A DNA stretch of 64,000 nucleotides, taken from assembly GCA_017302895.1 (NCBI GenBank), contig JAFLBV010000001.1, positions 1,783,001-1,847,000 of the forward strand, read 5' to 3'. Each line of letters begins with the position of its first letter. Position 1 is the first letter of the stretch. Of the stretch, positions 34,853-44,427 are shown piece after piece. The notes under the pieces were generated by a model. It searched no databases and was not told where the DNA came from. It saw only the letters and a program-made list of their open reading frames with translations. Made by a program: the position numbers and the translations under genes. Source of the stretch: Ignavibacteria bacterium (GTDB lineage Bacteria; Bacteroidota; Ignavibacteria; Ignavibacteriales; Ignavibacteriaceae).

Positions 34853-37372
34853 TTACATAAATTGGTTGAGAGAAATATAATCTTTAATGTAATTTGGAAT
34901 TATATTTCTCCAAGCAGGCGGAATAGCCTTATAATCCTTCATTGAAAAATTTGGGGTAACATTAAGATCGGTAAAACGCCTATTGTCAATGATATCACGG
35001 ATTTTACTGTCCGTTGCGTAAGCCTTAAAAAAATACTTCATTGCGACGATATGCGCTGGGTCATCCGGTTTACGGTCGATGATGAACTTTTCAAACTCCT
35101 CGTCAAGAAGCTGATCTTTTGATTTGAAATAAGGAATCAGCCCGTAAATCTTCTCCAGTATCTCCCGGATAGTAATTCTTCTGTCAACGCCGACTGATTT
35201 TCTCAGTTTTCCGATGGTAAAATATTCTTCAGGTTTATCAAAAATATTTTCGTTCATATAATCAATAACTCTGTCCCAGTTACCGGTTGCTATATTCTCC
35301 CGGATGAATTCATCTTGTACGACTTTCTGCTCGAACTGATCAAAGAACATCCGGTCAATTTTCATGCCGTTATATCCAATTTCCTCTTCTTCCATAAGAA
35401 CTAAAAAGTCGGCTTTTTTATAATCATATCCCGAAGCAGGTACCGGAGGCTCTTGAGTGTCACCGCTGTTACTGCCCAATGTTGGCAGTTTGAGTATTTC
35501 ATCATAATTGAATTTTTCTTCAAAATACTCACAGTTGGCGAAAAAATCGAATAACTTAAATCTGGTTTTCTCCGGATTTTTTATTAGAGGCTTCATATCC
35601 TCATCAAAAAGCAATTCTGTGAAATTGTGCTTTCTCGTCCCCCGGCCCTTTATCTGGATAAAATCAGTTGGAGAAAATATTGGTCGCATCAAGCAGATGT
35701 TAAGTATATCCGAGCAGTCATAACCTGTCGTCATCATTCCAACGGTGACACAAACCCTGGTCTTGCTCGTCTTATATTCCTGCAGAAAATTCCTGTTACC
35801 GCTAAGGTTGTTATTTGCAAAATTGAGAGTATGCTGTTGGGCATTTTGAACCTGTGATGTTACCTGCAAAGCAAAATCGGAATTATATTTATTCGGGAAC
35901 ATTGTTTCAGCCACTTCGTTCAGAGCCTGCGTCAGTTTTGCCGCATGGTTTTGACTCACTGCAAAAACTATCGTCTTTCCAATCTCGCCGCTGATTGGAT
36001 CCTTCAGAGCATTATTGATAAAAGTTTTACAAAAAAGTCTATTGGTTGCTTCACTAAAAAACTTCTTTTCAAAATCCTTGGAAAAATAGATTTCCTCTTC
36101 CTCATCGTTATTCTCGTTCGTTTTAATTTGAACAGAATATCCACTATCGGACAGAAGTTCGGTTGTAACGGTTGTTCTTGCATCCACAACAACAGGGCTG
36201 ATTAAAAAACCATCCTTTACACCGTCTATCAACGAATAACGAAAAGTAGGCTGACCACTTTCACATCCGAATGTTCTGTAGGTATCAAGCAAAATTCTTC
36301 GTTCAACATCACGGGGGTCGTTCTCACGATCAATCTTTTTTAGATAATCTTTTGGGGTCGCGGTTAGCCCAAGTTTATATCCGATAAAATACTCAAACAA
36401 TGCTCTCGCATTTCCACCGATGGAACGGTGCGCTTCATCAGAAATTACCAAATCAAAATCGGTGGGGGAGAAGAGCTTAAGGAATTTATTGTTAAACAAA
36501 AGGGATTGTACGGTTGTAACCACAATTTCGGCTTTACGCCAGTCATCGCGATTTTCTTTAAAAATAATTGACTTAAAATCGTTTTTAAGGTAGTTGTTAA
36601 AAGCTTTATTTGCCTGATCTTCCAATTCCAGACGGTCAACCAAAAACAAAACTCTTTTTGCATTACTTGTCCGAAGGAACATTTTTATCACTGCACCGGC
36701 GATTAAAGTTTTTCCTGTTCCCGTGGCCATTTCAAAAAGGAATCGGGTATTACCTCCCTTGACGGAATGTTGAATTGAGTGTACAGCTTTTAGTTGATAG
36801 TCACGAAGAAATTTTAGTTTATTGGTTTCAATAAATCTTCCTTTGGTCGACTCATCGAGCCATCCCGGATCCAGCGAATAATTTGGCATTTGTGTAAGTA
36901 CGATGTAATCCCGGTTAACCGGTTCTTCGGTTAATTTGGAAGGATCAGGCTGAAAATCTTTGTAACTGTCTAAAGAATTTTGTTGGGGGAATTTTGTGAT
37001 GACAGAGGGATTGCCATGCTGTAAATCCCAGAAATAGTGAAGGTTTCCATTGGAGAGGATAACAAATCTGCAATTTTGTGCTTTAGCATATCTCCGGGCT
37101 TGCTCTTTACCAACGAGTGGATTTTTTTCCTCTGATTTGGCTTCGAGAACAACAAGAGGGAAACCCTTCTTATCAAGAAGGAGGAAATCGATAAAGCCGT
37201 TTTTTGACTTTTCAAAGTTTTCCCCAAATTCGTTTATCGTTTCTTGTGTAAGTTTGACATTATTCTCTACAATGATGTTGGCAGGCCCGTTTTTGGAATC
37301 AAAAAAACGCCAACCCGCCTCTTCTAAAAGCGAATTGATTTTGATTCTTGCCTTTGCTTCCTTTACACTCAC
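34853..37372 (-). CDS. hsdR: type I restriction endonuclease subunit R (HsdR)
   Basis: 839 residues. Nuclease domain with D62, E77 and K79 (GFIDFLLLD, VVLEAKSEEKNP) and a downstream QARRYA motif. SF2 translocase with Walker A ATGTGKT at 216-222 and DEAH at 312-315, GLTATP, and the motif VI region QIKGRGTRKH. The C-terminal helical domain binds the methylase part. It cuts unmodified DNA after translocation. Its ATG overlaps the stop of a 43-codon ORF as TAATG, and hsdM-S follows after 10 nt. Confidence 0.94.
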   Translation of the reverse strand: MSVKEAKARIKINSLLEEAGWRFFDSKNGPANIIVENNVKLTQETINEFGENFEKSKNGFIDFLLLDKKGFPLVVLEAKSEEKNPLVGKEQARRYAKAQNCRFVILSNGNLHYFWDLQHGNPSVITKFPQQNSLDSYKDFQPDPSKLTEEPVNRDYIVLTQMPNYSLDPGWLDESTKGRFIETNKLKFLRDYQLKAVHSIQHSVKGGNTRFLFEMATGTGKTLIAGAVIKMFLRTSNAKRVLFLVDRLELEDQANKAFNNYLKNDFKSIIFKENRDDWRKAEIVVTTVQSLLFNNKFLKLFSPTDFDLVISDEAHRSIGGNARALFEYFIGYKLGLTATPKDYLKKIDRENDPRDVERRILLDTYRTFGCESGQPTFRYSLIDGVKDGFLISPVVVDARTTVTTELLSDSGYSVQIKTNENNDEEEEIYFSKDFEKKFFSEATNRLFCKTFINNALKDPISGEIGKTIVFAVSQNHAAKLTQALNEVAETMFPNKYNSDFALQVTSQVQNAQQHTLNFANNNLSGNRNFLQEYKTSKTRVCVTVGMMTTGYDCSDILNICLMRPIFSPTDFIQIKGRGTRKHNFTELLFDEDMKPLIKNPEKTRFKLFDFFANCEYFEEKFNYDEILKLPTLGSNSGDTQEPPVPASGYDYKKADFLVLMEEEEIGYNGMKIDRMFFDQFEQKVVQDEFIRENIATGNWDRVIDYMNENIFDKPEEYFTIGKLRKSVGVDRRITIREILEKIYGLIPYFKSKDQLLDEEFEKFIIDRKPDDPAHIVAMKYFFKAYATDSKIRDIIDNRRFTDLNVTPNFSMKDYKAIPPAWRNIIPNYIKDYISLNQFM

Positions 37373-37373
37373 A

Positions 37374-37505
37374 TTACCGCCAGGGAATATTATTTAATGA
37401 TTTACCTTGGAAACCTGATATAACCATACCGGAACTATATTGTCCACTAAAGTTGGTCCCAAAAAAATAGATGTAGCCGAACTTGTTTTTATGTTCAATT
37501 ACCAT
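37374..37505 (-). CDS. 43-codon ORF ending in a TAATG overlap with hsdR
   Basis: ATG at 37505 to TAA at 37374-37376; an in-frame stop immediately precedes the ATG, so it cannot be longer. The protein begins MVIEHKNKFGYIYFF and ends NNIPWR. Its stop shares a base with the hsdR start (TAATG), the usual sign of translational coupling. There is no strong ribosome-binding site and no recognised family. It could be a leader peptide, a small restriction-associated protein, or the tail of a lost gene. Confidence 0.4.
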   Translation of the reverse strand: MVIEHKNKFGYIYFFGTNFSGQYSSGMVISGFQGKSLNNIPWR

Positions 37506-37644
37506 TTAAAAGTCCATATAATGAGATACAGCATGAAGTTACCAAACTCAGTGTAGTTATGAGATTAGCCAAAATTTTATATACAAAATAACACTTTTAG
37601 CGAGAATGGAGAACGGGTTGAGTGTGTTTTTTTGTATTATGCTT

Positions 37645-40251
37645 TTAATTTACTTTTTCGATATCAATTACTTTCCACTTTCCCCCAACTGATATTGCAG
37701 TAGCTTTTATATTACAATCTTCAACAATATTATGTTTTTCGAGTAAGTATTTAGGGACATAACAGTCTTCAAGAAAGGCAAAGTCTGGTTTTAATCCATG
37801 ACCAACTGTTAATTCATCATAATCTATACTGTCCATATAGAATCCATATCCTTCGTCAGTTTTAAATTTTACCCGGACGAGTCCTGAAACATCTTTTCGC
37901 AGATTTGGATTTATCTCTTCAGTTTGTTCGATTTTTAATATATTTACCCTAAGATTCTTTTCTTTGTCTGTTTTGGTAACATACCATAATTTAATAAAAT
38001 TTCCCACCTTCGGTCTTAGATTAGTTTCTGAATACTTAATAATACCATGTACTCGGTAATTTATTACATAGTGAAAAAGCTGTTTTATTTCATTCACCCC
38101 GTCAACGATCGCAATTTGATTTTGGAATTTATTTAATGCCTCTTCTCGTTGAATGATTTCAATATTTCGAAGTTCTATTCTATTTTCGTCACTAATTCTC
38201 TTGCAAAAGTATTTTGCTTTTATGAAATCGCCAACCTGTAACTTGTTTAAAATTTGAGGGAAAAATGCCTCAGTGTTATCAACTGTTATTACATGAACAA
38301 CATTTTTTTGTTCATTGATATAATGAACCACAGCTATAGTCTCATCCAAAATTGACCAGTTCTCTCTATTCATCTTTTCAACGATTAAAGGTCTATATTT
38401 GTATCCAACATCGCGCTGCTTATTAACGCCGTGAAAATTATTCATGGTTTCATTGGTAACCTTCTGTTTGTAAAGTTTAAACCTGAATATTTGTCCTAAA
38501 TCAGATTGTTTCAAGGCCTCAAACCTATTTTGGGCCACTGATAATTCTATTTTCCTTCCATCTGTGAAGACCAACCTCTCTTTCCCTTTCTCATCATTCC
38601 ATTTGTCGGACAGAACAAGTTCAGTCCAGTCAAAATCAGAGTACACATAATTTTCAGCAAATGGAATATACTTATGGTACAAATCCATATTGTCTTTAAG
38701 AGTTAATTTGATGGCACTTACTTTTGAATGAAGTTCCTCATACACCTCAGTTAATCTCCAACCTTTCAGTTCCCTATGCTTTTTATAGACCTCCAATTCA
38801 AATCGAGCATTTTCATGCAAGTCGTTCTCGATTAGAATTTTAGCCAATTCTAAATGGCAATCCCCTAAAAAATCTTCGTTTTTTTCTAAAATTAAGGCTT
38901 TTGACAACATACCGATTTTAATTTGGTCTTCACCATTTAGACATGCAGCAAACTCCTTCCATATATAAAATTTATCAGGAAGGTCAAGTGATAATTGTTT
39001 ATAAATCTGGATAGCGGACTCTATTTTGTTACTTCTCAGGTCTAACAAGGCCTTTTCTCTCAGCAACCACTCGTCACCAGGGTATTCATTAATCGCTTTT
39101 TCATAAGCTTGGATTAACCAGGACAAATCTTGCTTCGTGTCATGATTTTTAAGGATTTCGAAAGCCTTTTTTAATGACTTTATTGCTAATGGTTTAAAAG
39201 TTTTCTCACCATCCACAACTTCCTTCCAATCCTCATATCTAAAATTATTAAGATTCCAATTCCTTAAAAAACTTAGAAACCGCCATTCATCTTTTTCTGA
39301 CATAAATCTTTCAGCCAGATTAAGGATTTCAGAGTGCCATTTTGAAGGGCCATAATGAGAATAGAGAGTGTTGTAATTTTCAAACAGGTGCCATAAGTCT
39401 GAATACTTATCCTCCTTTTTTACATTAATTAAGTTCCAGAAATATGGTTCTCTAAAAAGGTCAATTACATATTTCATGTCCAGTCCAGATGGTTGAAGGA
39501 TGTCTTCTTCAATATTTACTGGAGTCTCAGTTCTTACAAATTCCTTAATAATTCTCGATATCAAGGAGGGAATGATGTTCTCGTCCTTTGTACCGTCGTG
39601 CAAATCCTCGTAACGCAGATTCTTGGGATTCCACATCTTAAAAAAAATATAAAACTTAAAATCTGTATGTGCTTTGGAATAATTCAGAGCAAAGTTTAAA
39701 ATCATTGAATGAAGTAATGAGGGTCTTTCATTCCTTAAATTCAAATAGTCCTTCAAAAATGTCCTGACTGTTATTGAGGACAGATTTTTTTCTTCCGCTT
39801 TAAGATACCTGTATATAATCCACCCATATGATTCATGATGCAATTCTGTGAGTTTTTTATTAGATATTAGATTTGTGATTATCCTGAGTGCCGATGTGTG
39901 ATTCCCATTTTTACTCAATTTATCAGCCTTTTGAACTTCAGAATTATTAATATCCAATTTTGAATGAAGATATTCTTTTTGTCCTTCAATTATATTGTCT
40001 TCGGTTTGAAAATTGATTGAACAAAGTTTTTGATAATAAATTTCAGCTTGTTGATGATCATCAATTGATAAAAAATATTTGCATAAATCTATAAAAATAT
40101 ATGCGATTGCTTTAAGCGTCCATTCATCATTCTTCTCACTCGCTGTTAAATTATTCGCATTATTCAATGCTTCTGTTAATTTATTTAGTTTCGCATCGCC
40201 CGAAAGATTCTTTGCCTCGTTTCTAAGACTAAAAAGTGTTCTAGAGTCCAT
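37645..40251 (-). CDS. TPR-type protein with C-terminal cold-shock/OB-like domains, partner of the NERD helicase
   Basis: 868 residues. The N-terminal two thirds are helical repeats of TPR type (HQQAEIYYQKLCSI, NKIESAIQIYKQLSLDLPDK, FLGDCHLELAKILIENDLHE). The C-terminal third is beta-rich; its last 85 residues (VSGLVRVKFKTDEGYGFYM) resemble a cold-shock/S1 nucleic-acid-binding fold with a GYGF core. The start is 1 nt after the helicase stop (AGGAATAATATG), so the two are made together. A nucleic-acid-binding scaffold for the helicase is a reasonable inference; I know no described system with this pair. Confidence 0.75.
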   Translation of the reverse strand: MDSRTLFSLRNEAKNLSGDAKLNKLTEALNNANNLTASEKNDEWTLKAIAYIFIDLCKYFLSIDDHQQAEIYYQKLCSINFQTEDNIIEGQKEYLHSKLDINNSEVQKADKLSKNGNHTSALRIITNLISNKKLTELHHESYGWIIYRYLKAEEKNLSSITVRTFLKDYLNLRNERPSLLHSMILNFALNYSKAHTDFKFYIFFKMWNPKNLRYEDLHDGTKDENIIPSLISRIIKEFVRTETPVNIEEDILQPSGLDMKYVIDLFREPYFWNLINVKKEDKYSDLWHLFENYNTLYSHYGPSKWHSEILNLAERFMSEKDEWRFLSFLRNWNLNNFRYEDWKEVVDGEKTFKPLAIKSLKKAFEILKNHDTKQDLSWLIQAYEKAINEYPGDEWLLREKALLDLRSNKIESAIQIYKQLSLDLPDKFYIWKEFAACLNGEDQIKIGMLSKALILEKNEDFLGDCHLELAKILIENDLHENARFELEVYKKHRELKGWRLTEVYEELHSKVSAIKLTLKDNMDLYHKYIPFAENYVYSDFDWTELVLSDKWNDEKGKERLVFTDGRKIELSVAQNRFEALKQSDLGQIFRFKLYKQKVTNETMNNFHGVNKQRDVGYKYRPLIVEKMNRENWSILDETIAVVHYINEQKNVVHVITVDNTEAFFPQILNKLQVGDFIKAKYFCKRISDENRIELRNIEIIQREEALNKFQNQIAIVDGVNEIKQLFHYVINYRVHGIIKYSETNLRPKVGNFIKLWYVTKTDKEKNLRVNILKIEQTEEINPNLRKDVSGLVRVKFKTDEGYGFYMDSIDYDELTVGHGLKPDFAFLEDCYVPKYLLEKHNIVEDCNIKATAISVGGKWKVIDIEKVN

Positions 40252-40252
40252 A

Positions 40253-43195
40253 TTATTCCTGCTTTAGTTTTATTATACTCTCTTTAAAAAGATTCCAAAT
40301 GTTTTGGTCACTGTAATATTTTGCGGTAATTTTTCTCACCATTCCGTCATTTCCATAATCGACTTCAATCTCTAATTCACTTGCGTGAGAATAGAAACGA
40401 ATTTTGTCTTTATACGCAAACTGGACTATAGCCTCAAATTTAATCTCCGCAGCAAACAATGCAATTCTCAATTTTTCATATTCTAATTTTCGCCATTCAT
40501 CTTTGATTAGGTCGAAGGAGGTCATTTCAGACTTCTTTGTAAGGGCATCCAGGACTATTTTGGATAAGTTCCCATCTCCTCCAAGAACTGGTTGCAAATG
40601 AAAAAGTCCCTTTGCTGTGTATGAAATCGAAAGAAGTGTTGCTTGGTTGTTTTCATTTGTTATAATATACCTTTCTTGCCAATCATAATGTTCAATATTT
40701 TTTATATTAAGTTTCACAACTGCAAGTTTAGCTGTTACAAAAGCTTTTAGTTCCTCAATGCGGAGTGTTGGCTCCGAGTTATATGACTGAAAGAATACCT
40801 CCTTGGGTTTCATGCCTGTATTACTATCAATGATTTCAGTATTATCAAAAGGACTAATTGATTTGTAATTAATTAGATTTACTTTCTGCCTTGCTCTACT
40901 TAAAGCCGTGTAAAGCATTCTAAAGTAAGTTTCGTGGTTTCTTGAATTATTGTACCCTATTCCTGATTCGATATTAATGATTACTTCATCCCACTTGAAT
41001 GATACAGACTTGTGTATGGTCATTGCCCACCCAAACCTAAGTAGTGCAGCATTTTTATATTTGTAGTATTTTGTTGAGGGGTCTTTAGCAAGAGAATACT
41101 TAATTTTTCGTCTATATTCACTCTTCGCCCGGTTTATTAATTTCTTTTGTTCACTTTCCTTATAATCAAGTTTCCCTTTTACTTTTTGACCTTCAATTAG
41201 ACTTTGTTTAAGTTCAGCTATTTCTTTTTGATTTAGTTGATAAATATCTGAAGTCACCAATTCTGAATAATAAGGAGACTTTTCAAATGGATTCTCTTTT
41301 AAATAATTGTAGATTTGGGTATTGAGAATAATCTTGAATGCAATAGTTTCATTCTTGGATAGTTCGGGCTTCAGACTTTTAGAAAAGTTTTCTAAACTCA
41401 TTACTAATACCTTATCACCAGAACCATTTAATTGCAAAGCAATTTCTCTAAAAATTATTTCCGTTTGTTCTCCCTTAATTTTGACAGTTTCAGAGATTCG
41501 GTTTTGATCAATACCAATTACTCTAGCAAACTGTCCATTGTATATTTTTTTTGGAACTGCAAAAGGATCATTTTTGTCATCAAAAGAAATATTGTTGTGG
41601 AATAGAACTAAATCATTCGTAGCCATCTCTGTACCAGTTCCAAAGATGGATTTTTTTATCCATAGATTTATTTTATGTGCATCTTCGTTGCTAAATACCA
41701 GAATATGTCCATCAATATTGTCCAGGACAAATTGTTTTACACTTGTTAGTTTATCGTTGTTGTGGATGATCGAAACTTGACTCCCAGCAACAAAATTCAA
41801 CGAATTGAATAAATTCGCTTTAATGTTCTGTACACATCTTAAAGCCTGATTGTTTAAGTCAGAATAATTGTGTTTGTCAACTAATGAATACGAAGAGACA
41901 TTAAGTTTATAGATTTCTTCCAAATATGCGGGATTTAGTGGAGATTCTTCTGTTCTACCAAATTGAAGTAGAAATGGATCGCCAATAAATATAATCTTAC
42001 GCATCGAAGAATCAAGTTCTGCGAAATTGAGAAAATCTCCCAGCAAATATCCTGTACCAAAAACCAGATCAAAAGACTCATGGTATGAATCGGAAACCAG
42101 TTGTGATTCATCAACAATAAACAAGGCATTTTCTGTGTTGTCGCATTTTTTGAGTGGAACAATTTCTAAAGGTATTTCAGCCGATATCCCCTCCTTTTCA
42201 ATTTCAGTTATAAGTTCTTCATTTTCTGAATTCACCTTTTGACTTTCGTTCATTACCCCTCCATAAATAAACGAATAAATACTATTTACCTTCTCAAACC
42301 CATTTAATGACAAAAGATTATGAGCAATTCTACTTGATGCAGCAAAAATCTCCGTTTCGTGAATTTGGGAATCATAGGCGAGTTCTTGAATAAAGGGTAT
42401 TAGGGATGTTTTTCCGCTATGGATCGTTCCTTGCAAGATAAAAACTTGCTTTGTGGGGTCTTCTAAAAATTTTTTGATTTCATCCAGAGCTACCTTTTGG
42501 TCATCATACAGCTTGGAGCGATCAAATTTAGCGGATTTGCTTGCGACTTCAATATTAATTTCTTCTTTTTGCCTCTTCTCAAGCGTGTATTTGTCAGCCT
42601 TAAAAACTTCCTTAAAGACATCAAACGATTTTTCAGTTAAATGCACATCCCTATCAGTCACATCTATGATGTCAAGAACCTTATCCCGGAAATTTCGTTT
42701 TTCAACTATGAAAAAATTCAAGCTTTCTTTTCTTGGAATGCTGCCAATAATATTAACCTCATCTTGAAAACATACGATTCGAATGGTGTGAAATGGATTG
42801 AAAGAGTCGGAGGTGCAAATTTTGGTTTCAATAATTTTTTTTGAAACTTCAATAAATCTGCGTTTTTGGTTTTTTAGTTGTATAAATGGGTTTTTTGAAC
42901 TACCACCTTTAACTTGTTCCCCGGTTTCTGTTATCCATAGACCAACTTCAAAGTCATATTCATGAGGAAGTGTAATTGTTCCATTATAGTTCTTAAAGTC
43001 GATAATACAAACGACATTATTCGTAATGAGTAAAGCGTCAATCTGAAGTCGTTCATCGACCTCGCATACCGGGCTCCCCAAAAGTAATCCGTCAAGGTTT
43101 CGTTCTTTAAATAAGTCGTTAAGTTGTTCTGAAAAATGTCTAAAAAAAGAATTTTCATAGCTTTTGGAAAATGTGTTCTTTCGAATTTCTAGCAT
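40253..43195 (-). CDS. NERD-nuclease / SF1 helicase fusion (DUF2075-like)
   Basis: About 980 residues. The NERD domain is at residues 10-170: D53, then IDFKNY (D66, K68), and the NERD signature NPFIQLKNQKRRF at 102-114. The SF1 helicase follows: Walker A GTIHSGKT at 256-263, Walker B VDESQ near 361-365, TIHKSVSFKWDEVII, and motif VI YTALSRARQKVNLI. A roughly 140-residue C-terminal extension of unknown fold ends the protein. A GTG at 43207 is possible, but ATG 43195 is preferred. First gene of a two-gene unit with the TPR protein; it probably attacks foreign DNA or RNA (inference). Confidence 0.82.
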   Translation of the reverse strand: MLEIRKNTFSKSYENSFFRHFSEQLNDLFKERNLDGLLLGSPVCEVDERLQIDALLITNNVVCIIDFKNYNGTITLPHEYDFEVGLWITETGEQVKGGSSKNPFIQLKNQKRRFIEVSKKIIETKICTSDSFNPFHTIRIVCFQDEVNIIGSIPRKESLNFFIVEKRNFRDKVLDIIDVTDRDVHLTEKSFDVFKEVFKADKYTLEKRQKEEINIEVASKSAKFDRSKLYDDQKVALDEIKKFLEDPTKQVFILQGTIHSGKTSLIPFIQELAYDSQIHETEIFAASSRIAHNLLSLNGFEKVNSIYSFIYGGVMNESQKVNSENEELITEIEKEGISAEIPLEIVPLKKCDNTENALFIVDESQLVSDSYHESFDLVFGTGYLLGDFLNFAELDSSMRKIIFIGDPFLLQFGRTEESPLNPAYLEEIYKLNVSSYSLVDKHNYSDLNNQALRCVQNIKANLFNSLNFVAGSQVSIIHNNDKLTSVKQFVLDNIDGHILVFSNEDAHKINLWIKKSIFGTGTEMATNDLVLFHNNISFDDKNDPFAVPKKIYNGQFARVIGIDQNRISETVKIKGEQTEIIFREIALQLNGSGDKVLVMSLENFSKSLKPELSKNETIAFKIILNTQIYNYLKENPFEKSPYYSELVTSDIYQLNQKEIAELKQSLIEGQKVKGKLDYKESEQKKLINRAKSEYRRKIKYSLAKDPSTKYYKYKNAALLRFGWAMTIHKSVSFKWDEVIINIESGIGYNNSRNHETYFRMLYTALSRARQKVNLINYKSISPFDNTEIIDSNTGMKPKEVFFQSYNSEPTLRIEELKAFVTAKLAVVKLNIKNIEHYDWQERYIITNENNQATLLSISYTAKGLFHLQPVLGGDGNLSKIVLDALTKKSEMTSFDLIKDEWRKLEYEKLRIALFAAEIKFEAIVQFAYKDKIRFYSHASELEIEVDYGNDGMVRKITAKYYSDQNIWNLFKESIIKLKQE

Positions 43196-43595
43196 AAAGC
43201 CGTCCACATTTTATGCCGCGCTATATGGTTGGGGTAAACACTAAGTACTATACAGTAATAAATATTAAGATAAAAGTAGCTTTTCGGCATGAGTGGATTT
43301 TTTTTCATTCTTTTGCCTTCAGACTTTGTAAAATTTTACTCTGGCAATTTACTAAAACCATTTGTGAAACCAAATAAATGAGCACTTGGTACCCCTAAAA
43401 TTCTCAAATAGAATTAAACAACTTGCTATGTCCGGATATTCGTAAGTAGTTTACAAATATTAATCATGGAGAGGTAAGAGAATAATTGGCGCAAACGAGA
43501 ATTCGAGTGGTTAAAGACAATGGGGTACCACATCCTTTTGAGATATGATACCCCAATGAAATCAACTAAAAGTGGGGGTAACGAAAAATCTGTTT
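43196..43595. other. 400-nt AT-rich junction between island and arsM
   Basis: It holds the promoter region for the helicase operon and an imperfect 15-bp inverted repeat at 43519-43557 (arms around TGGGGTA and TACCCCA), probably a terminator or structured RNA after arsM. GGGGTACCA in the left arm repeats nine bases of the tRNA-Arg 3' end. No integrase, transposase or complete gene is visible. Confidence 0.5.
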
Positions 43596-44402
43596 TTATT
43601 TATCAGCAGTTACAGTAATACTGAATATACCCGCACCACTTTCTCTGAACGCTTTTAATGCTGCCTCATCAAGATACTTTTGTAGTAGTTCATCGGGAAG
43701 TGTAATCCGTTTACTTTTCTTTATTTCGATGTTTTTGAATCCTGCATTTTTTATTACTTCAAGATATTCTTCCTGCTGAAGGGCACCGGCTACACAGCCC
43801 GCGTAGAGTGTTGCAGACTCTTTCAACTCATCCCGAAGCTCTCCCTGGAGCACCACATCCGACATGCAGAAATGTCCACCCGGTTTCATTGTTCTGTAAA
43901 CTTCACTGAATGCTTTTTCTTTGTCGGGAACAAGGTTCAGTACACAGTTTGATACAATTACATCAGCCAGATTATCCTCGATTGGCATTTTTTCGATGTC
44001 TCCAAAAACAAATTCAACATTTTCATAACCGAGTTTGGTTTTGTTTTGGTTTGCTTTTTGAATCATGGCTTCTGTGAAGTCGAGTCCTATAACTTTTCCT
44101 TTTTCACCTGTAAGTGCTCTTGCCACAAAAACATCGTTTCCTGCTCCCGAACCGAGATCAATCACGGTGTCACCTTCCTTTATACCGGCAAATTCGGTTG
44201 GCAGACCACATCCAAGATTAAGGTCGGCATCCGGAGTGTAGCCGGGGAGATTTGTGTAGTCATCGGAGAATACTGTGAAATCCTCTGTATCAGAGCAGCA
44301 GTAGGTTGTTTGCGGGCCGCAGCAACTTGATTGGGTTGCATTGATGACGATTTTCGAATATCTGTCTTTAACTATGTTTTTCATTTCTTCGTTCTTATTC
44401 AT
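43596..44402 (-). CDS. arsM: arsenite S-adenosylmethionine methyltransferase
   Basis: 268 residues from ATG 44402, which has AGGAAT 7 nt upstream; an in-frame ATG at 44441 overlaps the end of arsR and is less likely. Cysteine-rich N-terminus (SSCCGPQTTYCC), SAM-binding motif I VIDLGSGAGNDVF, the GLDFTEAMI acidic loop, and the arsenic-binding cysteines in SNCVLNLVP and YAGCVAGA. It methylates As(III). Same operon as arsR. The 3' half is nearly duplicated at 27085. Confidence 0.94.
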   Translation of the reverse strand: MNKNEEMKNIVKDRYSKIVINATQSSCCGPQTTYCCSDTEDFTVFSDDYTNLPGYTPDADLNLGCGLPTEFAGIKEGDTVIDLGSGAGNDVFVARALTGEKGKVIGLDFTEAMIQKANQNKTKLGYENVEFVFGDIEKMPIEDNLADVIVSNCVLNLVPDKEKAFSEVYRTMKPGGHFCMSDVVLQGELRDELKESATLYAGCVAGALQQEEYLEVIKNAGFKNIEIKKSKRITLPDELLQKYLDEAALKAFRESGAGIFSITVTADK

Positions 44403-44427
44403 TGTTTTATTCCTTTTTATTAAGCTG

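Noticed and set aside
43519..43557. GGGGTACCA near the right island end repeats nine bases of the tRNA-Arg 3' end (possible attachment site).
   Set aside because: Too short for a typical tRNA attachment repeat, it sits inside an inverted repeat that explains it, and no integrase gene is present.
27500..43600. CRISPR array, transposase or integrase inside the island.
   Set aside because: No regularly spaced repeats, no DDE or tyrosine-recombinase motifs, and no IS-like terminal repeats were seen.
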